A DNA stretch of 64,000 nucleotides from Mycobacterium sp. ACS1612 (GTDB taxonomy: Bacteria > Actinomycetota > Actinomycetes > Mycobacteriales > Mycobacteriaceae). The notes below the pieces were generated by a model. That model saw only the letters and a list, made by a program, of their open reading frames with translations. It ran no database searches and was not told the DNA's origin. Shown here one piece after another: positions 52,741 to 61,840 of this stretch. A program made the position numbers and the translations under genes. Position 1 is the stretch's first letter; every line of letters starts with the position of its first letter. The stretch is from the NCBI RefSeq assembly GCF_001667505.1, contig NZ_LZHZ01000022.1, positions 124,001-188,000 on the forward strand, in the 5' to 3' direction.

Positions 52741-54275
52741 CGACCGTCCCCGTCGTCATCGTCGGTGCCGGCCCGACGGGTATCGCCGCGGCCACCTTGC
52801 TGGCGCAGTACGGCGTCGAATGCGTCGTTCTGGATCGGTGGGCCAGCGTGTATCCCCAGCCTCGCGCTGTCCACCTCGATGACGAGATCTACCGAATCGT
52901 GGCGCGTCTCGGTATTGCTGAGGAGTTCGCCGCGATCTCCCGCCCGGCACTGGGCTTGCGGTTACTCGACAACACCACACGAGTGTTGGCCGAGTTTCAG
53001 CGCGATCCGGCACGCAGCGTGCACGGCTTCCCGCAGGCGAACATGTTCGATCAGCCCGACTTCGAGGCGCTGTTGCGCACGAATCTCGGGCGCTACCCGT
53101 CTGTGGAGTTTCGTGGCGACGCCGAGGTGACGCACATCGCCGACGAGGAGAATGGCCGAATCCTGGTCACGTATGGCGATCGCGCGAGTGGCGCAGAGCA
53201 TGTCGTCGAAGCGAATTACGTGCTCGGGTGCGACGGCGCGAACAGTGTCGTGCGGTCATCCATCGCCGCATGCATGCGCGACTTGAAGTTCGACCAACGG
53301 TGGCTGGTCGTCGACATCGCCACAACCGCGGACCTCGGTCAGTGGGAGGGCGTACATCAGGTGTGCGACCCGGGCCGCGCCGCGACCTACATGCGCATCG
53401 GAAACGCCCGTTATCGCTGGGAGTTTCAGTTGTTGCCCGGCGAGACCGCCGAGGATTTCGGCACGCTGCATGCGCTGCGGTCGCTCATCGCCCCGTGGGC
53501 CGGCCACGTCCCTGGGGCGGACCTAACGCTGGTGCGCGTGGCGGAGTACACCTTCCGAGCCAAGTTCGCCGATCGGTGGCGACGGGGAAACGTATTCCTG
53601 CTCGGTGACGCGGCCCATCTCACCCCACCGTTCATCGGCCAAGGGATGGGCGCAGGGTTGCGCGACGCGATGAACCTCGCGTGGAAGCTTGCCGCAGTAC
53701 TACACGGCGACCTTCCTCCGAGTGTTCTCGACACGTATGAGCAAGAGCGAAAACCGCATGCCCGCTTCATGGTCGGGATGGCGCTGAGCATAGGTTGGGC
53801 GATGACTGCGGGCGGGGACCTCGGCAACGCCATCCGCCGACTGGTCGTCCCGCGGCTGCATCTGGTCCCCGGCTTGCGTGACAAGCTCGTTGAGGGTAGG
53901 ACACCTTCGCTGCACCGTTCTGCGTTGATCCATAAATCGCGGCGGTCGCGGCAATTGGCCGGCAGACTATGCCCGAATCCCGTTGTGGCAGACGGAAAGC
54001 GTCTCGACGCGGTGGTGGGGACTGGCTTCTCGCTCGTCACCACCGCCCGACCGCTCGCATTCCAGCAGGCCGCGCTCGACGAGCTGGGCGCTGTTGTCCA
54101 CGTCGCCGAACCGGGCAGCGAGTTGGCGCGCTGGCTTCGCCGCGGGCGCGCAACCGCCGCGATCATCCGGCCCGACCGCACCGTCATGTGCGCGGGCCGC
54201 GATGTTTCTCGGTTGTGCGCCATGATGCCCAAGTTTTCGGCGGTCGTTGCGACCACCGACGCTCCGAAATGCTGA
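52737..54275 (+). CDS. FAD-dependent 3-(3-hydroxyphenyl)propionate hydroxylase-like monooxygenase
   Basis: A 512-residue group A flavin monooxygenase: VVIVGAGPTGIAAATLLAQY, AVHLDDEIYRIVARLG (typical of MhpA), YVLGCDGANSVVR and VFLLGDAAHLTPPFIGQGMG with AGLRDAMNLAWKLA. The RAVHLDDE and GQGMGAG segments separate MhpA-type enzymes from phenol hydroxylases. The likely reaction is ortho hydroxylation of a phenol to a catechol, which the dioxygenase of the same operon could open. The ATG overlaps the ligase stop (ATGA). Confidence 0.92.
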   Translation: MTTVPVVIVGAGPTGIAAATLLAQYGVECVVLDRWASVYPQPRAVHLDDEIYRIVARLGIAEEFAAISRPALGLRLLDNTTRVLAEFQRDPARSVHGFPQANMFDQPDFEALLRTNLGRYPSVEFRGDAEVTHIADEENGRILVTYGDRASGAEHVVEANYVLGCDGANSVVRSSIAACMRDLKFDQRWLVVDIATTADLGQWEGVHQVCDPGRAATYMRIGNARYRWEFQLLPGETAEDFGTLHALRSLIAPWAGHVPGADLTLVRVAEYTFRAKFADRWRRGNVFLLGDAAHLTPPFIGQGMGAGLRDAMNLAWKLAAVLHGDLPPSVLDTYEQERKPHARFMVGMALSIGWAMTAGGDLGNAIRRLVVPRLHLVPGLRDKLVEGRTPSLHRSALIHKSRRSRQLAGRLCPNPVVADGKRLDAVVGTGFSLVTTARPLAFQQAALDELGAVVHVAEPGSELARWLRRGRATAAIIRPDRTVMCAGRDVSRLCAMMPKFSAVVATTDAPKC

Positions 54276-54286
54276 AAGGACGACCG

Positions 54287-55477
54287 ATGCGTCGTAACAC
54301 CGCCCGTGTCCCGGTCTACAAGCCAGACATCTACTCCGTCGAGGCCATCCTCGATCCTTATCCCCACTACCAGCGGCTCCGCGACCTGGGTGCCGTGGTG
54401 TGGTTGTCGAAACAAGAGGTGTATGCGCTGCCTCGCTACGCCGAGTGCAAGGCGGTGCTGCGTGACGACGAAACGTTCCTGTCGGGAGCGGGCGTCGCGC
54501 TCAACCGCATCACCAACCGGCTGTCCCGCGGCACGACGCTGAATAGCGATGGAGCCGAACACGATCAGCGACGTAAGCAGGTGGCGCATCGGATGTTGCC
54601 GCGTGCATTGCGCACGATCAGCGACACCGTTGATGCGACAGCCGCCGCGGTCGTCGATGCGGCAGTCAACAAGGCTGAGATCGATGGTGTTAACGACCTT
54701 GCCGCGGCGCTTCCGCTTGCCGTAGTGCCTGATCTGATCGGCTGGCCCCGCGACCAACGCGATCACCTCATTGCTTGGGGTGGGGCGACCTTCGACGTCC
54801 TCGGGCCACTGAATTGGCAAGCCATCAAAGCGGTGCCGGGCACAGTGAGGATGCTGCGCTTTGCCCGCCGCGTCGTACGCGAGCGCAACGTAATCGAGGG
54901 CAGCATGGCCCACGAACTGCTGATCGCCGCCGACGAAGGCAAGTTGAGCCACGAGGAGTGTCCGCCGCTTATGGTGGACTATCTCGCCCCGTCGATTGAC
55001 ACCACCATGAGCGCTATCAGCAATGCGCTGTACTTGTTCGCCATACACCCGGAGCAGTGGGAGTTACTCAAGAACGAACCCAAACTCATGCCGAACGCCA
55101 TCAATGAAGTCGTTCGGTACGAGCCGCCGTTGCGGGCATTCGCTCGCTGCGTGCGCAGTCAGACCGAAATCGGTGGCGCCCGCGTGATACCCGGTGACCG
55201 AGTCCTTGTGATGTATGCCTCGGCCAACCGTGACGAACGCGAGTGGGACGAACCTTCCGTATTCGACATTCGCCGTGACGCCGGCCGACACATCGGCTTC
55301 GGACAAGGGGCCCATGCCTGCGCGGGTCAGGCCCTGGCTCGTTTGGAAACCGGAGCCATCCTGCGCGCGCTCATCGAACGGGTGGACCGCTTTGAACTCA
55401 CCGGCCCGCCGACGTGGGCGATCAACAACGTTATCCATCGTCACGAACGCTTGCCACTCAAACTCATTGCCGCCTAG
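54287..55477 (+). CDS. Cytochrome P450
   Basis: ATG 54287 (AAAGGA upstream) gives 396 residues; the open frame to the left lies over the hydroxylase gene. Marks: I-helix APSIDTTMSAI, K-helix ExxR in NEVVRYEPPLR, and heme loop GFGQGAHACAGQALARLE with the cysteine ligand. The bacterial class I length fits. No ferredoxin gene is visible nearby, so electrons must come from elsewhere. In this operon it may start degradation by hydroxylation or demethylation of a ring substituent. Confidence 0.93.
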   Translation: MRRNTARVPVYKPDIYSVEAILDPYPHYQRLRDLGAVVWLSKQEVYALPRYAECKAVLRDDETFLSGAGVALNRITNRLSRGTTLNSDGAEHDQRRKQVAHRMLPRALRTISDTVDATAAAVVDAAVNKAEIDGVNDLAAALPLAVVPDLIGWPRDQRDHLIAWGGATFDVLGPLNWQAIKAVPGTVRMLRFARRVVRERNVIEGSMAHELLIAADEGKLSHEECPPLMVDYLAPSIDTTMSAISNALYLFAIHPEQWELLKNEPKLMPNAINEVVRYEPPLRAFARCVRSQTEIGGARVIPGDRVLVMYASANRDEREWDEPSVFDIRRDAGRHIGFGQGAHACAGQALARLETGAILRALIERVDRFELTGPPTWAINNVIHRHERLPLKLIAA

Positions 55478-55506
55478 GGCTATCCACCTTCCCCCATTGG
55501 AGTGTC

Positions 55507-55875
55507 ATGCGTATTGCATTCATCGCTATGTCGGTCCTATTGGCACTGGAGATGGCCGTCACTGGCGCACCAAAGTTCGTACAGATCAGGGCGGCTCGCA
55601 CGGCCGCCGACCATCTAGGCATCAGCGTCGCCCTGGACAGGGTGATCGGCACAGCCCAGATAGCCGCTGCCGTCGGTCTCTTACTCGGAATCGCATTCCC
55701 AGCGCTGTCCGTTGTCACCGGTGCCGCGGTGTGCCTGTTGATGTGCGGCGCCATCGGCTATCACGCCAAGGCCAGAGACAGATTGCTCGCCATGGCTCCG
55801 GCCGTACTCACCGCAGCGCTCGCAGTCGCGGTCGTCGTACTTGCCGCCAACGCCGCACCGATCCCGATCCTCTAG
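55507..55875 (+). CDS. DoxX-like small membrane protein
   Basis: ATG 55507 gives 122 residues with four hydrophobic helices (about 3-20, 45-65, 70-90 and 98-118). The first helix with GAPKFVQIRAARTAADHLG resembles the DoxX-like DUF4267/DUF2306 type proteins found near oxidoreductase genes. It follows the P450 by 29 bp. Function unknown; a membrane redox role has been proposed for DoxX relatives. Confidence 0.78.
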   Translation: MRIAFIAMSVLLALEMAVTGAPKFVQIRAARTAADHLGISVALDRVIGTAQIAAAVGLLLGIAFPALSVVTGAAVCLLMCGAIGYHAKARDRLLAMAPAVLTAALAVAVVVLAANAAPIPIL

Positions 55876-55921
55876 CCCTTCCCCCAACGATTGAGAGAAG
55901 CGTCGCAATGACGGACCGGCG

Positions 55922-56371
55922 ATGTCGATCGTCTATTACGTACCCACCCAAGACGACGAGATATTGGTGTCCACCATGGCCGGACGTGCCAAGGCGAAAG
56001 CCGTGGCGCAGAATGGGAAAGTGAGCCTCTGTGTGCTCGACGAGCGGTGGCCGTTTTCCTTCCTGCAGGTGTACGCGGACGCGGTCATCGATCGTGATCC
56101 CGAGCTCGTCGTCGACGTGATGTTGGGTGTCGGCTGGCGGATGTCCGGACAGCAGGCCGGTGATGAAGCCCGACCCTTCGTCCGTGGGATGGCCGAACGG
56201 GAGGACAGGCTGGTGATCCGCTGCCGTCCCTATGCGACGTTCGCCACGCCGCCGCGTCACCTACACGCCAACGACGAAGCAGGCGAGCTGACGCACTGGG
56301 GATCGTCCTCGGTCGCCTGGAATGCCCCGGACCCGGTCGTGCGTGTGCTGTCAGAGGAAGAGAAGCATTGA
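55922..56371 (+). CDS. PPOX-class F420-dependent protein, N-terminally shortened
   Basis: A 149-residue ORF with the split-barrel pattern of PPOX-class F420-binding proteins: VYYVPTQDDEILVSTMAGRA, KAKAVAQNGKVSLCVLDE, and a C-terminal RCRPYATFATPPRH. Related proteins normally have about 30 further residues (first helix and strand) before this point. An upstream ATGACGGACCGG at 55908 may be the old start, but it is out of frame with the rest, so an internal deletion is likely. It may be non-functional. It is the last gene in the rightward operon. Confidence 0.65.
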   Translation: MSIVYYVPTQDDEILVSTMAGRAKAKAVAQNGKVSLCVLDERWPFSFLQVYADAVIDRDPELVVDVMLGVGWRMSGQQAGDEARPFVRGMAEREDRLVIRCRPYATFATPPRHLHANDEAGELTHWGSSSVAWNAPDPVVRVLSEEEKH

Positions 56372-56420
56372 AGCAATGGCGGCGCTGCGCACAACCTTTC
56401 TGAAGCTGATCGCCGCGGAC

Positions 56421-57536
56421 CTACAGCGCGACGGCGCCGTAGGAGCCGATGCGGCCGATCAGCGTGCGCAGTTGATCGTCAGTGGTGCCCAAGGTGTTTC
56501 CGATGGCGGTGAGCCGGGCGGCGTAATGGCCGACCGGGTATTCGGCCGTCATCCCGATACCGCCGTGCAGTTGGATGGCTTCCTGTGCGATGTGTCGTCC
56601 CGACCGTCCGATCTGCAGCTTGGCCCGTGCGGCGATCACCGGGTCGAAGGTGCCGTCGGCGATCGACATCGCCGCGTAGAAGTTCATGCTGCGGGCCAAC
56701 TCGAGCGAGACGTACATGTCCGCCGCGCGTTGCGTCAACGTCTGGAACTTGCTCAGCGTCACCCCGAATTGCTTTCGGCTGGTGAGGTATTCGGTGGTCA
56801 GCCGCAGCGCCTCCTCCATCGCCCCGACAGCCTCTGCGCACAGCACCGACTGGTAACGGATCACCGCCCGCACGATGTGTTCGCCTGCGTCTCCGCCATC
56901 GCCGAGCGGTTCGGCGGCGGTTGAATCGAGGTGGATGTCAGCGCCGCGCTGGCCGTCGAACGTTCGATAGGCCCGCCGCTGCGCGCTCGCCCCTTCGACG
57001 AGGAACAGCCCGACGCCGCCGCCCGGCAACTTCGCGCTGACGATCACCACGTCAGCGCAATCACCTGCCAGCACAGGGTTTTTGCGGCCCGTGATCGTCC
57101 ACGGGTCAGAACGCTGCGCCGTGCTGCCGATCTCGTCCGACGGCTGACGCATTCCGGGCTCCAGATGCGCAAACGCCAACAACGTGCCGCCCGACGCGAC
57201 GTCGTCGAGCATCTGCTTCTGCTGCTCGTTGCCCAACTCAGCGATGAGTGCACCGGGGACCAGCGCGGCGTGTGCCACCGGTTCCGGGGCCAACCGCCTG
57301 CCGATCTCGGTGGCGACGACCATGATCTCGATCTGCCCGGACTCACTCGGGTCGAAGCCAAGGCCGAGAATCCCCACCTCGGCGAGTTGGTTCCACACCT
57401 CACGGCTCCAGCCGAGGTCGGTGTCGGCCACCTTGTTGAGGCGCTCGATATCGTAGCTACGCGACAGCAATTCACGAGTCGTGTCCCGCAACAGCTGCTG
57501 CTCTTCGGTCAGGTCGAAGTCCATGCTCTCGCTCAC
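56421..57536 (-). CDS. Acyl-CoA dehydrogenase (FadE), small-subunit type A
   Basis: I start at GTG 57536, which overlaps the preceding gene stop (GTGA); 371 residues beginning VSESMDFDLTEEQQLLRDT. ACAD marks: an N-terminal helical domain, HLEPGMRQPSDEIGS in place of the usual substrate-loop motif, LCAEAVGAMEEALRLTTEYL, SRKQFGVTLSKFQTLTQRAAD and QLHGGIGMTAEY. It pairs with the next gene; such adjacent FadE pairs in mycobacteria often form alpha2-beta2 enzymes for steroid or branched side chains, with only one subunit carrying the catalytic base. Convergent with the PPOX gene. Confidence 0.88.
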   Translation of the reverse strand: MSESMDFDLTEEQQLLRDTTRELLSRSYDIERLNKVADTDLGWSREVWNQLAEVGILGLGFDPSESGQIEIMVVATEIGRRLAPEPVAHAALVPGALIAELGNEQQKQMLDDVASGGTLLAFAHLEPGMRQPSDEIGSTAQRSDPWTITGRKNPVLAGDCADVVIVSAKLPGGGVGLFLVEGASAQRRAYRTFDGQRGADIHLDSTAAEPLGDGGDAGEHIVRAVIRYQSVLCAEAVGAMEEALRLTTEYLTSRKQFGVTLSKFQTLTQRAADMYVSLELARSMNFYAAMSIADGTFDPVIAARAKLQIGRSGRHIAQEAIQLHGGIGMTAEYPVGHYAARLTAIGNTLGTTDDQLRTLIGRIGSYGAVAL

Positions 57537-58687
57537 AATCCCAGAATCGTCGACGCGATGATGCTGCGTTGCACCTCGTTGGTGCCGCCGTAGATCGACG
57601 TTTTGCGGAAGTTGAGATACCTCGGCGCGGCTGCCTGCGCCCACACCGGCGTGTCGATGTCGTCACCGGCTTGAAACGGCAGCGCATCGGGTCCGGCCAC
57701 CTCGACGAGAAGCTCCATCGCCGCCTGCTGCAGTTGACTGCCGCACAGTTTTAGGATCGACGACGCGGGGTTCGGCGCGCCGTCGGCCGAGGTGCGTGTG
57801 ACGCGCATCTGCGTCAACTCCAGCGCAAGCAGTTGGTTCTCCACTTCGGCGACCCTGGCCGCGAAAAGCGGGTCCTCGAGCAGAGCGCCCGCGCGTTCCT
57901 TCACCTGCGCCAGCCACACCTTGGTGGTGCCGATCCTGGCGATGCCGGTGCGTTCGTTGCCGAGCAGGAACTTCGCGTACGTCCAGCCCTGGTTCTCCTC
58001 ACCGACGAGTTGGTCCGCAGGCACCCGCACATCTTCGAAAAACACCTCGTTGACCTCGTAGCTGCCGTCGATCAGCTTGATTGGTCGCAGGGTGATGCCA
58101 GGGGTGGACATGTCCGCCAGCAGGAACGAGATGCCTGCCTGCTTCTTGGGGGCGTTCGGGTCGGTCCTGGCGAGCAGGAAGATCCAGTTCGCGTACTGGC
58201 CGAGCGTCGTCCACGTTTTCTGGCCGTTGACGACGTAGGTGTCTCCGTCGCGCACGGCGGTGGTGCGCAGTGAGGCAAGGTCGGACCCAGCCTCCGGCTC
58301 GGAAAAGCCTTGGCACCACCAGATGTCCAGGTTGGCGGTCGGCGGCAGAAACCGCTGCTTGAGCTCCTGCGAGCCGAACTGGGCGATCACCGGGCCGACC
58401 ATCTTGGCGTTGAACGCCAGCGGTTCCGGCACGCAGGCCAGTTGCAGTTCGTCCATCCAGATCTGCCGCTGCAACGGAGTCCAGTCCTTGCCGCCCCATT
58501 CCACCGGCCAGTTCGGCACGGCCAGCCCGTGGGCATTGAGGATCCTCTGGCTGGTCACCATGTCATCGGGAAACTGCGGGTGGCCGGCCCGCACCCGGTC
58601 CCGGATCTCGGCCGGTATCTCGGTGGTGAAAAGTTCGCGCAGTTCCTCGCGGAAGGCAGCATCTTCGCTGCTCAACGCCAGTTTCAA
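57533..58687 (-). CDS. Acyl-CoA dehydrogenase (FadE), type B
   Basis: A 384-residue ACAD: LFTTEIPAEIRDRVRAGHP, WPVEWGGKDWTPLQRQIWMDEL, WCQGFSEPEAGSDLASLRT, VVNGQKTWTTLGQYANWIF, LLGNERTGIARIG and YGGTNEVQRSIIASTILGL. The GFSEPEAGSDL and SIYGGTNEVQ motifs are complete, so it should bind FAD and substrate. Coupled by GTGA overlap to the following FadE gene, which suggests a heteromeric enzyme. Substrate not deducible; the neighbours point to an alicyclic or branched acyl-CoA. Confidence 0.92.
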   Translation of the reverse strand: MKLALSSEDAAFREELRELFTTEIPAEIRDRVRAGHPQFPDDMVTSQRILNAHGLAVPNWPVEWGGKDWTPLQRQIWMDELQLACVPEPLAFNAKMVGPVIAQFGSQELKQRFLPPTANLDIWWCQGFSEPEAGSDLASLRTTAVRDGDTYVVNGQKTWTTLGQYANWIFLLARTDPNAPKKQAGISFLLADMSTPGITLRPIKLIDGSYEVNEVFFEDVRVPADQLVGEENQGWTYAKFLLGNERTGIARIGTTKVWLAQVKERAGALLEDPLFAARVAEVENQLLALELTQMRVTRTSADGAPNPASSILKLCGSQLQQAAMELLVEVAGPDALPFQAGDDIDTPVWAQAAAPRYLNFRKTSIYGGTNEVQRSIIASTILGL

Positions 58688-58773
58688 GGTAAACCCCGAT
58701 CTATCGCGGACGTGCTGGGCAGTCTCCTTTGATTGTGCAGGGCGTGTTTCCTGTCAGTGACGCCGGGCTATGT

Positions 58774-59694
58774 TCAGCCGCCCGCCCCGATGACCGACTT
58801 GCCGAACCGTTCGATGGTCTCCAGCGCATGTGCCAGGCTGTCCCCCGGCAAACCGACTTGCAGCCAGGTAACGCCCAGTGCGGCAAGCTTTTCCATGCCA
58901 CTGAGATAAGCGTCGGCGTTGAAGTCGTCGGCGCCGGGACTTCCGCCCTCCGCATTGGTGAAGCAGACGTCGACGGTCAGGGGATCCCGGGCCGCCGCCT
59001 CCAGACGACGGCGCAGATCGTCGATGCCGCCGCCGAGGGTGCCCGAATCCATCGGGGCAGTGCGCGCCGTCTGCGCCAACACGGCGGGCGCCGGGAACGG
59101 GCACCAGCCGTCGCCGTGGGCGGTCACCCGCCTGCGCGCCGCAGCGGTGTTGCCGCCGATCCAGATCGGCGGGTGCGGGTCGCTCACCGGCCGCGGATGT
59201 GCCGTGATTCCCGTGGCGGTGAAATGCTTCCCCTCGTACGCATAGTCGTCGGTGGTCCAGATGCCGCGGATCACCTCCAACGCCTCGTCGAACAACTCCG
59301 CGCGCTCGTCGAAATCCACACCGAGCGCGGCGAACTCACGCTTGAGGTATCCGACTCCGACACCGAGGGTGAACCGGCCGTCCGACAGCAGATCCAGCGT
59401 GGCGCCCGACTTCGCCACCACGAACGGGTTGCGGTACGGCAACACCACGATGTTCGGAATCAACCGCAGCGTCGTCGTGTGCGCCGCCGCGAAGCCCATC
59501 GCCACGAACGGGTCGACCGCGTCGTGCCCGCCCGATGCCAGCCACCGCTGCGTCGGCGCGGGGTGATCGGTGAACCCGAACCCGTCGAACCCTGCCGCCT
59601 CCGCCGCCGCGGCGACGGTCGCGATTCCTGACCCGGTGACCAGCTCCGGGTTGTACGGATGGCTGTGCATCGGGTGTGTGAACGTGAACTTCAT
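58774..59694 (-). CDS. LLM-class F420-dependent oxidoreductase (1)
   Basis: ATG 59694 (MKFTFTHPMHSHPYNPEL) gives 306 residues; earlier in-frame starts lie in the divergent promoter gap. TIM-barrel marks of luciferase-like F420 enzymes: AAEAAGFDGFGFTDHPAP, VLPYRNPFVVAKSGATLDLL, GRFTLGVGVGYLKREFAALG and PIWIGGNTAAARRRV. It would transfer hydride from reduced F420 to an unknown substrate. It is divergent from a second LLM gene, with about 100 bp shared upstream sequence. Confidence 0.9.
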   Translation of the reverse strand: MKFTFTHPMHSHPYNPELVTGSGIATVAAAAEAAGFDGFGFTDHPAPTQRWLASGGHDAVDPFVAMGFAAAHTTTLRLIPNIVVLPYRNPFVVAKSGATLDLLSDGRFTLGVGVGYLKREFAALGVDFDERAELFDEALEVIRGIWTTDDYAYEGKHFTATGITAHPRPVSDPHPPIWIGGNTAAARRRVTAHGDGWCPFPAPAVLAQTARTAPMDSGTLGGGIDDLRRRLEAAARDPLTVDVCFTNAEGGSPGADDFNADAYLSGMEKLAALGVTWLQVGLPGDSLAHALETIERFGKSVIGAGG

Positions 59695-59798
59695 CCGGGT
59701 GCTCCGCCTCAGAACAGTCTTCTCGATTACTGAGAATGTCGTTACCATGCGGATCACCGAATGTACAGAGTGCAGGCACCGAAAGGGGTGACGGGCCC

Positions 59799-60731
59799 AT
59801 GACCAAGCCGGAGATCGGTGTCTACCTGCCGCAGATGGGTTTCACCTACGAGCAGATCCTGCACCGGGCGCAACAGTGCGATGCGCTCGGCATCGACTCG
59901 CTGTGGCTCTACGACCACCTCTACGGGCCCGGCGCTCCCGGATACCCGTCGATGGAAGCGTGGACGTTGGCGACCGCGCTGCTCAGCCGGACCGACCGCA
60001 TCCACGTCGGGCACATGGTGTTGTGCAACCAGTTTCGCCATCCCGTGGTCCTGGCGAAGATGGCGACTACCCTCGACCAGATCTCGGCGGGTCGGCTTCG
60101 ACTCGGCATCGGCAGCGGGTCGATCGACGACGAGCACATCAGGGCCGGACTCGGGTGGGGATCGTTTCGTGAACGCTCGGAGAAACTGGGTGAGACGTTG
60201 GAGATGCTGCATCAGGCCTTCGCGAACGAGGTAATCGACTTCACCGGTAAGCATTTCACCGTTCGCGACATGCCGATCAAACCCGGGGCCGCTCAGCAAC
60301 CGCGGCCGCCGATCGTCGTCGGCGGGGTCGGCGAGAAGTTCACGCTGCCGCTGGTGGCGCGTTACGCCGACGTATGGAACGTGCCCACGTACGCGTTGGG
60401 TGAACTCGAGCGCAAGATGTCGGTGCTGCGCGCGCTGTGCGACGACGTCGGCCGCGACCCGGCGAGCATCGTGCTGTCGGTCGAGGCGGTGATGGCGCTT
60501 GCCCCCGACGACGCAGCGCTGCCCGCGGTTCGCGAGCTGGCCGAAAAGCGGTTCGGCGTACCGGCATTCGGTCTGCACGAGGGCGGGCTGATCGGCACGC
60601 CGTCCGCGATCGTCGACCGCCTGCATCAACTACATCGCATGGGCTTCGGCCAGATCGTGCTGTTCACTCACGACCGCGGATCCGACGAAACACTCGAACT
60701 ACTGGCGGCCGACGTGATCGCTCAGCTGTAG
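59799..60731 (+). CDS. LLM-class F420-dependent oxidoreductase (2)
   Basis: ATG 59799 (MTKPEIGVYLPQMGF) follows AAAGGGG by about 10 bp and gives 310 residues. Marks: ALGIDSLWLYDHLYGPGA, VLAKMATTLDQISAGRLRLG, GIGSGSIDDEH, PPIVVGGVGEKFTLPLVARYAD, and FGQIVLFTHDRGSDE near the C-terminus. It belongs to the same superfamily as the divergent gene but to another subgroup. Its 3' end overlaps the convergent acyl-CoA dehydrogenase gene by 10 bp. Confidence 0.9.
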   Translation: MTKPEIGVYLPQMGFTYEQILHRAQQCDALGIDSLWLYDHLYGPGAPGYPSMEAWTLATALLSRTDRIHVGHMVLCNQFRHPVVLAKMATTLDQISAGRLRLGIGSGSIDDEHIRAGLGWGSFRERSEKLGETLEMLHQAFANEVIDFTGKHFTVRDMPIKPGAAQQPRPPIVVGGVGEKFTLPLVARYADVWNVPTYALGELERKMSVLRALCDDVGRDPASIVLSVEAVMALAPDDAALPAVRELAEKRFGVPAFGLHEGGLIGTPSAIVDRLHQLHRMGFGQIVLFTHDRGSDETLELLAADVIAQL

Positions 60732-61840
60732 CGCGGCCTGCCCAACCCGAGCGCGTGCTGGGCGATCATGTTGCGGAACACTTCCAGTGTGCCGCCATAG
60801 ATGCCCGTCGGCCCGGCGAGGCGGAAGATGTACTCGGCAGGCTCATTCGACAGCGCCGCGGCCGTGCCCATGATGTCCATCAGCTCCGGTGCGACGTCGC
60901 GCATGGTCTGCGCGATCGCCACCCGGCCGAACATATCCGGAGTGCTCATCGCCGCCTCCATCCTCGCGATGCTGCGGCCCAGCCGATAATTCACGGCGTC
61001 GTCGTCGCCGGCGCGGGCCGCCACGTGGTCGACGGCGTCGGCCAACAACAGCAGATGTTCGGTCATCGCGGCGAGCTTCTGCAGGCCGTCGTCGCCGCGC
61101 TCGACCGTGCCGTGCTCGTCGTTGAGCGCGTCCCGCAAGACGGTCCACCCGCTGTTGACGTCGCCGACGCGATACTTGTCCTCGATGCGGACATCGCTGT
61201 AGTAGGTGATGTTGGTGCGGTCGCCGTCGACCGTGCGGAGGGGTTGGATCTCGACCCCAGGGCTGCCGAGTGGGACAAGGAACATCGTCAAGCTCTTGTG
61301 TTTTGGTGCATCCGGGTCGGTATTGGTGATCAGGTAGACATACTGCGCGTTGTGTGCGTTCGACGTGAACATCTTGGAGCCATTGATAACCCAGCCCTCG
61401 TTATCGCGCACCGCGCGTGTCTTACAGGTCGCCACATCAGATCCGCCCTCGGGTTCGGTATAGCCCAGGCACAGCCGCACGTGGCCGGACAACACCTTCG
61501 GCAGCACCTCCTCCTTCAGTTCTGGCGAGCCGTAATGCTCGACCGCCCGCGCCACCATCGCCGTGATGCCCCAGTGGAACCACGGTGTGTGCGCCCGCCC
61601 GATCTCGAGATTCCAGATGCGGCGACGCAGCCTGCTGAAGCCGCCGTCGGCTTCGTCCTTGAAATCGGCAGCCAGATATCCGGCGTCGCCCAGCGCGAGA
61701 TGTACGCCCTCATCGAAGTTCTCGCCCGTCTCGCGATCACGAGCGATGACGTCGTCGGTCACGATGGCGGCCAGGAACGCCCGGAGCTCATCCCGAAAGG
61801 CCCGGTCGTCGTCGGACAGTTCTACACGCGCGAAGTCCAA
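60722..61840 (-). CDS. Acyl-CoA dehydrogenase (FadE), type C
   Basis: A 372-residue ACAD: WNLEIGRAHTPWFHWGITAM, LCLGYTEPEGGSDVATCKTR, VINGSKMFTSNAHNAQYVYL, EDKYRVGDVNSGWTVLRDAL and RLAGPTGIYGGTLEVFRNMI. The TEPEGGSD motif and C-terminal YGGT-EV-RN are complete. Its start overlaps the end of the esterase gene by 19 bp, which places it third in a leftward unit after the monooxygenase and the esterase. This order suggests that an ester is made, cut and the acid then beta-oxidised. Confidence 0.92.
   Translation of the reverse strand: MDFARVELSDDDRAFRDELRAFLAAIVTDDVIARDRETGENFDEGVHLALGDAGYLAADFKDEADGGFSRLRRRIWNLEIGRAHTPWFHWGITAMVARAVEHYGSPELKEEVLPKVLSGHVRLCLGYTEPEGGSDVATCKTRAVRDNEGWVINGSKMFTSNAHNAQYVYLITNTDPDAPKHKSLTMFLVPLGSPGVEIQPLRTVDGDRTNITYYSDVRIEDKYRVGDVNSGWTVLRDALNDEHGTVERGDDGLQKLAAMTEHLLLLADAVDHVAARAGDDDAVNYRLGRSIARMEAAMSTPDMFGRVAIAQTMRDVAPELMDIMGTAAALSNEPAEYIFRLAGPTGIYGGTLEVFRNMIAQHALGLGRPRYS

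Noticed and set aside
53426..55048. 540-codon minus-strand ORF across the hydroxylase and P450 genes
   Set aside because: Crosses two certain genes on the other strand and has no motif.
59700..59760. Possible TetR operator (TTCTC and GAGAA arms) between the two LLM genes
   Set aside because: Arms of 5 bp with a 7-base gap are too weak, and no regulator gene is adjacent.
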